Positions 40,204-48,067 of a DNA stretch of 48,067 nt are shown piece after piece. How positions within the stretch are numbered: the stretch's first letter is position 1; each line of letters begins with the position of its first letter. Position numbers and translations under genes: made by a program. The notes under the pieces were generated by a model. That model was not told the origin of the DNA. It did no database searches and saw nothing but the letters and a program-made list of their open reading frames with translations. Where the stretch lies: positions 4,648 to 52,714 of the forward strand of contig JAQSDW010000008.1 of the NCBI GenBank assembly GCA_029946105.1, given 5' to 3'. The DNA comes from Reyranella sp. GTDB taxonomy: Bacteria > Pseudomonadota > Alphaproteobacteria > Reyranellales > Reyranellaceae.

Positions 40204-40839
40204 TTGGACGCGATTTTTCCAAACCACGTCACCTATGAATTCGTAACCCTGTTCGTCGTCCTCGATCCGATTGCGAGCCTGCCGGTTTTCACCGCGGTGA
40301 CGGCGGGCCTCAGCCGACGCCAATCTCTCCTGGTCGGCTTCTACGCGCTGGCCATCTCCTTCCTGGTCTTGCTGTTCTTCATCGTCGTCGGGCAGCACCT
40401 GCTCAACGCGCTGAAGATCCCGATGGCCTCGTTCCAGCTCGCCGGATCTCTCGTCCTTCTGCTGTTCGGCCTTAAAATGGTGCTGGGCAAGATATCGGAG
40501 GAAGCAGATACCGTCGGAACGGCCGGCGGCCTGTTCGAACGCGCGGTCTATCCCTTGGCGGTGCCCGGCATTGCCGGCGCCGGCGCGATGCTGACGGTGG
40601 TCCTGCTCACCGACAACAACACTCGCTCGGTCGCCGAGCAGGCCACCACGACCGGCATCCTGCTGGTTTGCCTGATCATCTTCTTCGTTCTGTTCACACT
40701 GGCGAACGCGATCTTTCGCGTGCTTGGCCGGCCTGGCGTCGAGATCGTGAGCCGTGTCTTCGGGCTGATCCTGGCCAGCATCGCCGTCACCAGCCTCGTC
40801 ATCTCTATCAAGGTGAGCTTCGGAATCCCGCTGGGCTGA
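40204..40839 (+). CDS. MarC family integral membrane protein
   Basis: 211 aa with about six helices. Typical MarC sequence includes FVTLFVVLDPIASLPVFTAVTAG at the start, GLKMVLGKIS and VYPLAVPGIAGAGAMLTVVL in the middle, and a helix ending near ILASIAVTSLVI. The family's function is not well established (formerly linked to multiple antibiotic resistance; exporters suspected). Start TTG 40204 gives the usual MDAIFPNHVTYEF; no ATG lies nearby. Confidence 0.9.
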   Translation: MDAIFPNHVTYEFVTLFVVLDPIASLPVFTAVTAGLSRRQSLLVGFYALAISFLVLLFFIVVGQHLLNALKIPMASFQLAGSLVLLLFGLKMVLGKISEEADTVGTAGGLFERAVYPLAVPGIAGAGAMLTVVLLTDNNTRSVAEQATTTGILLVCLIIFFVLFTLANAIFRVLGRPGVEIVSRVFGLILASIAVTSLVISIKVSFGIPLG

Positions 40840-40861
40840 TCGGGCTCACCCCTTCTCCGCC

Positions 40862-41347
40862 TCAGCCGATCAAACGCCAGACACGCCCCGCCATGGCAAG
40901 TGCGCGCCCGAACAACAGTCCCGAACATGCCGCCGCAACCAAAGTCGCATAGTAGCGCCAAATATTGCCCTCCGGCCCGATCTCAGCACCTGCGATATCG
41001 ACGAGGGCCGCCGTCACCAACAGGGTCGCGATCCAGACGACGGTGCGTCTGCCGGCAGGTCGCACCACCAACCAGTACTGGTCGACTTCCAGCTTCATGA
41101 TCAGGCTACGTGCGCCACCAACAACCAAACCACTCCCCAGAGCGGCCCAGAATGGCCACACCGGTTGCTTCATCCTTGCTTCCATGAACACAAGGAGGAG
41201 CGCGGCGAGAAGAGCAAGCCACGGAGACCAGAAGAGTCTCCTCAGTCTGATCGTCCGGCGCCGGCTCTCCCATACAGCAAAGTACAGGCAAGCCAATGCA
41301 CTAGGCAGAACAACAGCGTGCAGGAGGTTGAGCTTGTAGGCGAACAT
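40862..41347 (-). CDS. Membrane protein of unknown function, about five helices
   Basis: 161 aa from ATG 41347 (MFAYKLNLLHAVVLPSALACL). Hydrophobic helices lie at about 8-24, 41-54 (LALLAALLLVFM), 64-82, 97-112 (IATLLVTAALVDI) and 130-150. The loop after the third helix, GGARSLIMKLEVDQYWL, recalls DUF1453/CcdC-like membrane proteins, but this is weak. A longer frame upstream would enter the next gene's promoter, so the inner ATG is preferred. It faces the hydrolase gene at 41479 divergently. Confidence 0.65.
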   Translation of the reverse strand: MFAYKLNLLHAVVLPSALACLYFAVWESRRRTIRLRRLFWSPWLALLAALLLVFMEARMKQPVWPFWAALGSGLVVGGARSLIMKLEVDQYWLVVRPAGRRTVVWIATLLVTAALVDIAGAEIGPEGNIWRYYATLVAAACSGLLFGRALAMAGRVWRLIG

Positions 41348-41478
41348 CAAGCCTGATTTCGGACCTGTCCGGGAAAGCCAGTCGTTCCACCGAACTTGTA
41401 CCGCCGTCAACTCCAAATGCGTGAACCGGTTGAGACACCTCGGGCCGCGTGGCACGATGCGGACAGGGAGAATCCGCC

Positions 41479-42225
41479 ATGCCGTTCTACGAGAAAGGCC
41501 CCGTTCGCATTTACTGTGAAGAGGCCGGATCCGGCTTTCCTCTGCTGATCATTCCCGGCGGCGGATTGAACTCCACGATCGCTGGCCGCGCCACCACCCA
41601 TCCGTTCAACGCCATGGCGGAGTTCAAAGACCGTTACCGCTGCATCAGCATGGACCTGCGCAACGCCAATGGCGGCCAGTCGTCCGGGCCGCTTGAGATC
41701 GACCGGCCGTGGGACGCTTACACCGACGACCAGCTCGGCCTTATGGATCACCTGGGCATCGAGAAGTTCATGGTGCTGGGCTACTGCATCGGCGGTCCCT
41801 TCATCTGGAATCTTCTGAAGCGCGCGCCCGGGCGCGTCGTCGCTGCCGTGCTCACTCAGCCTTCCGGCCATCGGCCGGAGATGCCAGACCAATTCTACAA
41901 CAACATGAAGGGCTGGGGATCCGCGCTCAGCGCCCACCGGACCGAGATCACGATGGCGACGGTCGATGCTTTCCTGAAGAAGATGTACCTCGCCAACGCC
42001 GACTTCGTGTTCACGGTGACGCGCGATTTCGTGCGCGCCTGCCAGACGCCCATTCTGGTGCTGCCGGACGACATCCCGCCGCACCCCTACGCGGTGGCCA
42101 TGGAGTCGGTGATGCTCGCGCCGAGGTCGGAAGTGAGCCTCTTCCCCTGGAAGGAACCCACGGAACGGATTCCCGTGGCGGTGCGTCAGGTGCGAAGCTT
42201 CCTTCGGGCGCATCAACCTGTTTAG
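41479..42225 (+). CDS. Alpha/beta hydrolase with a Cys nucleophile
   Basis: 248 aa. Fold order is standard: LLIIPGGGLNSTIAG (oxyanion), SMDLRNANGGQSSG, then the nucleophile elbow LGYCIGGPF with Cys103 in place of Ser. The acid region is VLPDDIPPHPYA. A C-terminal catalytic His is not apparent; the expected strand reads LFPWKEPTERIP. Cys in GxCxGG is known from dienelactone hydrolase. Start ATG 41479 has GGGAG nine bases upstream. It may be a lactone- or enol-ester hydrolase, or a non-enzymatic homologue. Confidence 0.82.
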   Translation: MPFYEKGPVRIYCEEAGSGFPLLIIPGGGLNSTIAGRATTHPFNAMAEFKDRYRCISMDLRNANGGQSSGPLEIDRPWDAYTDDQLGLMDHLGIEKFMVLGYCIGGPFIWNLLKRAPGRVVAAVLTQPSGHRPEMPDQFYNNMKGWGSALSAHRTEITMATVDAFLKKMYLANADFVFTVTRDFVRACQTPILVLPDDIPPHPYAVAMESVMLAPRSEVSLFPWKEPTERIPVAVRQVRSFLRAHQPV

Positions 42226-42877
42226 GGTAGTCCCGCTCCTGCTGGGCCTTCTGTTCGTGTCGCAGGCGTTCGCACAGGCGCCTGCCTCAATGGGTTCGGG
42301 ACGGGCGCCGGTGCCCAATGTGCGCGCACCGGTGCCGCAGGCCGACCCGGCCCCCGCGGCAACCAGTGCTGCTGTCGTGCAGCCCCGTTCCTCCGCAACG
42401 TCGGAAATTGAGCGACAATTGCAAGGAACGACCGGCGTGGGACGCGTCGTCGATGGCGACACCCTGAGGCTCGAAGGCCGGACCTATCGTCTGTGGGGCA
42501 TCGACGCGCCCGAACTCATTCAGGTGTGTCAACGCGACGGCCAGGGATACGCCTGCGGTCGCGAGGCCGCGGCCTATCTCCGCGCACTTATCGTTCCCGA
42601 GCCCGACCTCGGCGAGAGCGCCGCGGCTGGAACGCCTCCCCAACTCGTCTGCGTGCCGCGCGCGAGCGATCAATACGGCCGGACCGCGGCGCTCTGCCGG
42701 TTGGGCGACAAGGACCTCGGCGCCGAGATGGTCCGCGCCGGCTGGGCCCTGGTGTTCACGCGACACAGCAGCGACTACGCGCCCGAAGAGGACGAGGCGC
42801 GCGAGGCGCGGCGTGGACTATGGTCCGGCACCTTCGACATGCCGTGGAATTGGCGGGCTAAGCGATTGGGTGAATGA
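42218..42877 (+). CDS. Secreted thermonuclease (SNase) family protein, unusual start
   Basis: About 219 aa. The SNase domain (residues about 70-215) has RVVDGDTLRLEGRTYRLWGIDAPEL with the Ca-binding Asp residues and Glu, then YGRTAALCRLG with the second Arg, and EARRGLWSG. In frame and before it is FRVVPLLLGLLFVSQAFAQ, a clear signal peptide, but it has no ATG, GTG or TTG; CTG 42218 (or ATC 42212) would be the start. The GTG at 42257 cuts the signal peptide in half. A Pro/Ala-rich linker separates signal and nuclease. It overlaps the hydrolase stop by 8 bp, so coupled translation is likely. Confidence 0.78.
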   Translation: MFRVVPLLLGLLFVSQAFAQAPASMGSGRAPVPNVRAPVPQADPAPAATSAAVVQPRSSATSEIERQLQGTTGVGRVVDGDTLRLEGRTYRLWGIDAPELIQVCQRDGQGYACGREAAAYLRALIVPEPDLGESAAAGTPPQLVCVPRASDQYGRTAALCRLGDKDLGAEMVRAGWALVFTRHSSDYAPEEDEAREARRGLWSGTFDMPWNWRAKRLGE

Positions 42878-42910
42878 GGGCGCGTCTGCCGCGCTGGGCA
42901 AATACCGCGA

Positions 42911-43561
42911 CTAAAGACGGCCGTGCGGCAGCGCCACGGTCGCAAACGAGGTGTTTTCAACCCGGCGAACATTCTCGAAATGGGGAGGCTTGAGACGCTC
43001 CTTGGCAATCCGGTAGTTGCCGTCATGCAACGGCTCGTAGACCCGTTCATCGGTATTATCGAGGACGACAATGCCGCCGCGTTTGACGAATGGCATCCAG
43101 CTTTCAAAGGCCTCTCGCGCTCCGTCGGGCGAATGATCGGCATCGAGCAGCAGGAGATCGATTGGTTTGACCCATCCTGCCGCGATCTGGCGCGAGGTCC
43201 CCTTGCAGACAGTGACGGTGCCTTCGAGCTTGAAGTGCCTGATCTGCGATCGAAAGACCTGCTCGAGCGTCTGGCCGCGAAATTTCCGCAGGACACCGAC
43301 GTAATGGGGAACCGAGGCCGGATCACCGGAGCAGTCGAACGGATCGACGCAATAGACCTGCCCATTGCCGTGCAGACGTCGCGCGCCCGCCATCAGAAAC
43401 GTGCTGCGCCCCATGAAGACCCCGACTTCGACGATGGTCGGATTCGGCGCCAGCTCGTAGGCAGCAGCGGCGACCGCGCGTGCCGCCTCACCGGCGCGCC
43501 AGCCAGGAATGTTTGCCGACAATTCGACCAGCCAGTCGAGCGCTGCATCGCTTGATGCCAT
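42911..43561 (-). CDS. Class I SAM-dependent methyltransferase (TylF/CmcI-like)
   Basis: 216 aa. SAM-binding motif PTIVEVGVFMGRSTFLMAGA, acidic strand YCVDPFD, and the post-I Asp in DLLLLDADHSPDGAREAF with GGIVVLDN following, as in Methyltransf_24 (TylF/MycF, CmcI) metal-dependent O-methyltransferases. Start ATG 43561 (MASSDAALDW) with GAAGG upstream; a longer frame to 43651 adds a non-conserved leader. The acceptor is unknown. It is convergent with the thermonuclease gene, leaving 33 bp between. Confidence 0.85.
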   Translation of the reverse strand: MASSDAALDWLVELSANIPGWRAGEAARAVAAAAYELAPNPTIVEVGVFMGRSTFLMAGARRLHGNGQVYCVDPFDCSGDPASVPHYVGVLRKFRGQTLEQVFRSQIRHFKLEGTVTVCKGTSRQIAAGWVKPIDLLLLDADHSPDGAREAFESWMPFVKRGGIVVLDNTDERVYEPLHDGNYRIAKERLKPPHFENVRRVENTSFATVALPHGRL

Positions 43562-43656
43562 GTCCAGACCTTCGGATAATGGCGGAGGGAAAGAACCTGA
43601 AATCCAACGTTCTCCGTCCTGAGTTTGACGGGGCGTCGCCCTACTTGGCAATCAGG

Positions 43657-46600
43657 TTACCAGGTCCACTTTAAGCCGACGGTGCCGCCCACGCTCTGGC
43701 CGCGGTTCGACAGCTCGGCGGTGGTGTTGGCAAACAGCGCCATTTGCGCGTTGAGCGCATAGCGGCCGCCGAAGTCGATGCGGGCCGCGTCGCTCGCGGC
43801 CGTCGCGCCATCGACCGTGAACTGGCTGCCCGGCAGGCCGACGAAGCCCGCGGTCACCGGCCGGGCGGTCATGAACTCATGCACCCAGGCGAGGCGCAGC
43901 CAGGCGCTGGCGGCGTGCGAGTCGATCTCAGTCCGCCCATCGATCTGGGCACCCAGGAAGCTCGGCAGCGAGGTCGTCGATTGCGCCTGGTAGGAGAGCG
44001 CAAACACGCCGGGCCCGCCGTTCGCCGTCGTTCCCGTCTCGGAGGTTGCGGGCTGCCAGAACTGCGAGGGCTGCAGCGCCGCGAACGGCGTGATCGAGGC
44101 CTGTCCGACGGCGAAGGGACGGCCGACTTCCAATCGCCCGCCGAATTGGGTCGAGGTTGCCAGTGAGCGTTCCGTCTCGGTCGTGCCGATGCCCGTGATC
44201 TGCCGCGTCAGGCTGCCGTCGAAGCGGCTGAAGACCATCGCTGCGTTCACGTAGAAGCTACGCAAGTCGTGCAGCCCGTAGACGCCGAAGTGCATGCCAG
44301 TCGCCTGCCCGTTGGCGACGCTGGTCGGCATGGAGACGCCGAGGGTGCTGGCGCCAACGGCAAAGCCCACCAGCGTATCGGGCCCGGCGCGGTAGTCGCC
44401 GCCAAAGGCGCCGCCGCCCACGCTCTGCTGCGAGGCCGCGGCGCCCGTCGCCGCGTTGGCATTGAGCCACTGCGCCCCGCCGAAGCCCGCCGACCAGGCG
44501 CTCCAGTCGGGCGGCGCCCCGCAGGCCTGCGCATCGGCCGGATGGTCGTAACACGCGAGTTCCTCGTTGCGCCGCGTGACGACGCGGTCGGTCATTAGCG
44601 AGGCGAACTGGTTGCCGGCGGTGAGCGCCGCCGATTGCGCGACGCTGGCGCTGTCGCCCGACAAGGTGGACAGCGCCTGCGGCAGCTGCCCGCTCGACAG
44701 GCCGTACAAGGCCGGCATGCCGTTGAGCCCGGGACCAGCGTTGAAGGCGGTGTCGAGCGCCCGCGCGACTGCGGTCCGGTTGCTGCCCAGGCTCGGCATC
44801 GAAGCCATGACCGACTGCAGGACGAGCGACACGCTGTTCGGCCCGTAGCCCAAGCTGGCGTTGAGGAAGCCTGGCAGGCCGCTGGCCGTCAACGCATCGA
44901 ACCGGCCGCTGACGCTGGCGGACGAGAGGATCGGATAGCTTCGCTGAAAGGTGGAGGCGGCGAAGCTCGCCTGCACCGTGCCGCCGTTCAGCATCGTCGC
45001 TCCGGTGACGTTGGTCCGGTCGGCGGTGCCTTCGACCTGGACCTGATAGGTGCTGCCCGGATTGAACGTGAGGTTGCCGACGACGGTGATCAGGCCGACC
45101 GAATTGCCCGGCGCCAGCGTGCCATTCACCACCGTCGTCGGCACGAAGCCGTTGCCGCCGAGGGTGCCGTTGGGGCCGACCGTCACCCCGCTCGAGCTGG
45201 TGATGTTGCCGTTCACCGACATCGTGCCGCCGGTGACCTTCGTATCGCCGGTGTAGCCGGAAGTGACGCCAGCATCGATCGTGAGCGTGCCGATGCCAAC
45301 CTTCTCGAGGCCGCGGCCGGCGCCGCCGCCGGTGCCGGCCGCGAGCTGGACGGCGGTCGGTGTCGAATTGTTGTCAGCCACGCCGAACTCGAGCTTCGTC
45401 GCCGTCGTGAAGTAGGTCGTGACGTCGTAGAGCAGCCAGGCGCCGCGGCCGAACGAACTCACGACCAACACGTCGGCCTCGGGATTGTAGCCGAGCTGAT
45501 AGATGAACGTATTGGGGAGAACGGCACCGAAGGTGCGGAACGGCGAGAGCGTGCCAACCGCGCTGCTGTCGGCCACCGCCAGCGGACTCTGCGCCGCACC
45601 GGTGTCGCTGCTCAGGCCACCGACGAGCAGTGCATTGACGCCGTTCTTGGAAATGAACTCGACCGCGTCCGGCTGAATCAGCTTGACGGCGCTGAGATCG
45701 ATGGCGGCGAAAGTGCCGTCGGTGGTGGCAGCCGAGCCCGACCACAGCTTGTTGCCATCGGCGACGTAGAACTGCAAATCGGAGCGTTGGTCGAACACCA
45801 GCGACTTCGCGGCGGCACCGCCGGCGGCCGCGTAGTTGGCGAGATACCTGAGATTGCCCGTTCCGGAATTTGTGTAATAGAGACTGCCCGGCGCGTTATT
45901 GGCGCCCGCCACCAGGGCGTCGGCATTGACGCCCGTGCCATAGGCCAGGGCAGTGACGAGGCCGATCTTGTCAGTGCGCACGTCGAGCACCAAGAAGTCG
46001 CTCGCCGCCCCGGTGTCGACCGTCGTGTAGACGTAGTTGGTGCCGAAGGCGATCTTGGTCGGATCCTTCTTGTTGAGCACGATCCTGCTCGTGAACGGCA
46101 GTTCGCCGTCGGAATAGTCGTCGGGTCGGAAGGCGAGCGCGCCCGGGCCGGAACCGGTGGTGTTAAATACTTTCGGGTCCACCGCCAAGGTCCCGTTGGC
46201 GGTGTAGGTCCATCGCGTCAAGCTGCCCAGACCCTGGGAGGACGTGTAGATGGCACTTCTACCCGCACTGGCCAGCGTTCGGTCGTTGACGACCGCGTTG
46301 ACGCCGTCGCCCGCCCCTATGGCGTTGTAGGTCAGCCCACCGGGATCCTGCTGGTAGGCGGTTCCCGTATCCTGGGAGGCCACGACCATCCGCTTGCCGA
46401 TCGAATCATAGGCCACGGCATAGGCCTCGCGCATTGCCAGGCTCGCCACGTTCATGCCGCTCCAGTCGCCCGTGGCGGTCTGCGGACTGCTGCGCCGGTA
46501 GATGCCGGCATCTTCGGTCAGGATCATGTTGCCGGCGCTGTCGAAGGCGAAGGCCCGCGAGTCGGCATGCGGCGCCGTGTCGTTCGCCGTCCCTCCGCGG

Positions 46601-47715
46601 CTCATATCCGTGGCGGACGACGAGCCGTCGGCGTTCAGCACCACCCGATAGACAGGAACGGTGTAAGGGCTGTTTTCGATCCTGTCGCCGGCCACGTAGA
46701 CGATGCTGGAATTGCCGGGGTCAATCGCCAGCGTCAGGTTGGTCGAGGCCTGATTCCCCGGATTGACGACGGTGGGCACGCTCAACGACTTCCAGTTCGC
46801 CCCGCCGTCCTGCGATAGGTAGAGGGCCACGAGCTTGGCGCTGCTGGAAGAAGAGTCGGACGAGGTATATTGGTAGACGCCGGCCACTACCGAGCCGTTG
46901 GGGCCGGCTGCCAGCCGCGCCGATTGGTTGAAATTGACCGGCACCTGGCTCGCCGAAATCTGGGTCCAGGTGGTGCCGTCGTTGGCGCTCTTGTAGAGCC
47001 CGCGCGTCAGGGGGTCGGCGGAGTTGACCACGGCATAGAGCGGGGACCCCGCCACGCTGGCACTCACCAGGGAGGTCACGGCGCCGGCCGGGATGCCGGC
47101 CACGGGCGTCACGGACTGGAAGGTGGTGCCGCCGTCGACACTGCGAAAGAGCCCGCCGCCGCCGGTCTTGGGATTGACCGGTTCCGCCTCCGCCGCCACG
47201 ATCGTGCTGCCACGCACCACAAGCCCGACGACGCTCTTGTCGAGGGTCCCGTTGCCCAGCAGCGACCAGTTCGCGCCGGCGTCGGAACTGTAGAGGATAC
47301 CGACCTTCTGCCCTCCCATGTTGCTGTTGGAGGTCACACCGCTGCCGGCGTAGATCTTCTGGCCCGTGGCGTCGGTCGGATCCATCACCAGGCTGGCGAT
47401 CGACAGGGAGAGCTGCTTGTCGGTCAACGGCGTCCAGCTCGCTCCGCTGTTCTGGCTCTTCCACACGCCCCCGTTGACCGCACCGATATACATCGTGCCG
47501 GCATGGGTGGGATCGATGACGATAGACTGTATGGCGCCGGAGACCGTGCCGGTCTTCGATGTCACATCGGCGCTCTGAACGGTGTCCGTCGCCCCGTAAC
47601 TGGGCGCCGGCCCCATCGACACGAAACTCTGAGCGTAGACGGACGCGCCGCCGACGGCAACCAGCGCCGCCGCTAACCCCCACGATATGATGCGCTTCAT
47701 TGCCTGCAGGACCAT
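43657..47715 (-). CDS. Autotransporter with Asp-box beta-propeller passenger
   Basis: 1352 aa from ATG 47715 (or 1347 from ATG 47700, which gives a cleaner signal peptide). Signal IISWGLAAALVAVGGASVYAQ. The passenger up to about residue 770 has at least five Asp-box motifs (WKSQNSGASW, LYSSDAGANW, RSVDGGTTF, YKSANDGTTW and LSQDGGANW), as in sialidase/Vps10-like propellers. Near residues 790-860 is a PATR-like strand repeat (VGIGTLTIDAG, GTMSVNGN, GTLGGNG, GTLAPGNSVG). The last 280 residues, from DWSAWSAGFGGAQW, form the beta-barrel, ending in Trp. It exports itself to the cell surface. Ligand or enzymatic activity unknown; catalytic sialidase residues were not identified. Confidence 0.9.
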   Translation of the reverse strand: MVLQAMKRIISWGLAAALVAVGGASVYAQSFVSMGPAPSYGATDTVQSADVTSKTGTVSGAIQSIVIDPTHAGTMYIGAVNGGVWKSQNSGASWTPLTDKQLSLSIASLVMDPTDATGQKIYAGSGVTSNSNMGGQKVGILYSSDAGANWSLLGNGTLDKSVVGLVVRGSTIVAAEAEPVNPKTGGGGLFRSVDGGTTFQSVTPVAGIPAGAVTSLVSASVAGSPLYAVVNSADPLTRGLYKSANDGTTWTQISASQVPVNFNQSARLAAGPNGSVVAGVYQYTSSDSSSSSAKLVALYLSQDGGANWKSLSVPTVVNPGNQASTNLTLAIDPGNSSIVYVAGDRIENSPYTVPVYRVVLNADGSSSATDMSRGGTANDTAPHADSRAFAFDSAGNMILTEDAGIYRRSSPQTATGDWSGMNVASLAMREAYAVAYDSIGKRMVVASQDTGTAYQQDPGGLTYNAIGAGDGVNAVVNDRTLASAGRSAIYTSSQGLGSLTRWTYTANGTLAVDPKVFNTTGSGPGALAFRPDDYSDGELPFTSRIVLNKKDPTKIAFGTNYVYTTVDTGAASDFLVLDVRTDKIGLVTALAYGTGVNADALVAGANNAPGSLYYTNSGTGNLRYLANYAAAGGAAAKSLVFDQRSDLQFYVADGNKLWSGSAATTDGTFAAIDLSAVKLIQPDAVEFISKNGVNALLVGGLSSDTGAAQSPLAVADSSAVGTLSPFRTFGAVLPNTFIYQLGYNPEADVLVVSSFGRGAWLLYDVTTYFTTATKLEFGVADNNSTPTAVQLAAGTGGGAGRGLEKVGIGTLTIDAGVTSGYTGDTKVTGGTMSVNGNITSSSGVTVGPNGTLGGNGFVPTTVVNGTLAPGNSVGLITVVGNLTFNPGSTYQVQVEGTADRTNVTGATMLNGGTVQASFAASTFQRSYPILSSASVSGRFDALTASGLPGFLNASLGYGPNSVSLVLQSVMASMPSLGSNRTAVARALDTAFNAGPGLNGMPALYGLSSGQLPQALSTLSGDSASVAQSAALTAGNQFASLMTDRVVTRRNEELACYDHPADAQACGAPPDWSAWSAGFGGAQWLNANAATGAAASQQSVGGGAFGGDYRAGPDTLVGFAVGASTLGVSMPTSVANGQATGMHFGVYGLHDLRSFYVNAAMVFSRFDGSLTRQITGIGTTETERSLATSTQFGGRLEVGRPFAVGQASITPFAALQPSQFWQPATSETGTTANGGPGVFALSYQAQSTTSLPSFLGAQIDGRTEIDSHAASAWLRLAWVHEFMTARPVTAGFVGLPGSQFTVDGATAASDAARIDFGGRYALNAQMALFANTTAELSNRGQSVGGTVGLKWTW

Positions 47716-48067
47716 TCACTATCGCTTACTAACCGTTACTGATCACAAGACTATCAAGAATGGCTGCACGCCGCAGTACGCCTTGTAGTCGCAACTTTCG
47801 AGTATGCGTTTCAGGCATCATTCCAGAAAGTCCACAGGCCTGGAGCTAAAGCCAAGCTTGAACGCGCTCATGAATTGGAATGGCAGGAGCAATTTTGGGT
47901 CGTGAGGTATTCTGAGGCGGCCTCCAGGCGAGATCGGATGGCATCGCTTCCTCAATCTACGCAATGGGCAAGCTAGCAACCCGGCCTATCGCCTCCATCA
48001 CGGCGGCCCGCCCAGCTCCTGCTACTGGCCGCGATCACAAAGAGAGAGAGAGAGAGAGAGAGAGAGA
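47716..48067. other. Upstream region of the autotransporter, no gene seen
   Basis: 352 bp without an open frame I can support. It should carry the promoter of the autotransporter (minus strand). The sequence next to the start contains A/T-rich agtaacggttagtaag. No convincing -35/-10 pair is named. The far end is a GA microsatellite. Confidence 0.5.
48041..48067. repeat. GA dinucleotide microsatellite running to the window edge
   Basis: (AG) repeated 13 times plus an A, preceded by gatcacaa. The repeat is unbroken to the last base, so its true length is unknown. Such long perfect dinucleotide runs are rare in high-GC bacteria. It may be a contig-end or library artefact, or a slippage-prone tract. 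Confidence 0.8.

Noticed and set aside
44635-46818. Long open frame on the plus strand opposite the autotransporter
   Set aside because: It is antisense to a protein with clear domains; its translation is Arg/Gly/Ala-rich and without motifs, as expected for the shadow of a GC-rich gene.
1-48067. CRISPR array, prophage or insertion sequence
   Set aside because: No regularly spaced repeats, phage structural genes, transposase or flanking inverted repeats were recognised.

Overview
This is a high-GC, gene-dense chromosomal segment from an alphaproteobacterium. The evidence is tight runs of genes joined by 1- or 4-nt stop/start overlaps, Bug-type (TctC) solute receptors, DapA- and FAH-type enzymes, two amidases, and MHS-type MFS and NosF/NosY-like ABC components. 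The style resembles metabolically versatile soil or water lineages (Reyranella- or Bradyrhizobium-like), but that placement is inference: no rRNA, tRNA or ribosomal gene is present to fix it.

Layout. 1-2141 (minus): a molybdenum hydroxylase pair, the large subunit cut by the window edge, then an unknown 180-aa gene. 2225-3219: a GNAT acetyltransferase, a decayed second GNAT tail, a 14-bp tandem repeat and a REP-like inverted repeat. 3238-4353 (minus): a DapA-type aldolase/dehydratase with a 52-aa membrane protein behind it. 4439-7688 (plus): an FAH-family dehydratase/hydrolase, an amidase and an RluA pseudouridine synthase, joined by TTGA and GTGA overlaps. 7672-13982 (minus): a seven-gene run of alpha/beta hydrolase, zinc alcohol dehydrogenase, GST, NEW3-domain protein, ABC ATPase, ABC-2 permease and a conserved protein that seems to start at CTG. 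14024-15274: a GT-C-type membrane protein. 15348-19443: a creatinase-like M24 protein next to a cluster of broken genes. 19448-22586: VOC protein/TetR and nitronate monooxygenase/LysR divergent pairs.

22720-36399 is the richest catabolic part. It starts with a tiny lipoprotein. A plus-strand operon follows (amidase, beta-hydroxyacid dehydrogenase, amidohydrolase, orphan Bug receptor, MetE-like protein). Then comes a minus-strand set (D-aminoacylase-like amidohydrolase, SnoaL-like protein, small secreted protein) and a second secreted paralogue. Last is a plus-strand cassette of GMC oxidoreductase, NHL beta-propeller, a second and divergent MetE-like protein, and a D-2-hydroxyacid dehydrogenase, three of them joined by single-nt overlaps. 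Two MetE-fold proteins, each inside an oxidative or hydrolytic operon and neither next to methionine genes, make this the best candidate for an undescribed pathway, perhaps removal or transfer of a methyl group during breakdown of a methylated compound.

36400-48067: a region with a Bug-receptor remnant and a terminator, then thioesterase, MHS-type transporter, a cysteine-less racemase-like protein, MarC, membrane proteins, an alpha/beta hydrolase with a Cys nucleophile, a secreted thermonuclease, a methyltransferase, and a 1352-aa autotransporter whose passenger is an Asp-box beta-propeller. The window ends in a GA microsatellite.
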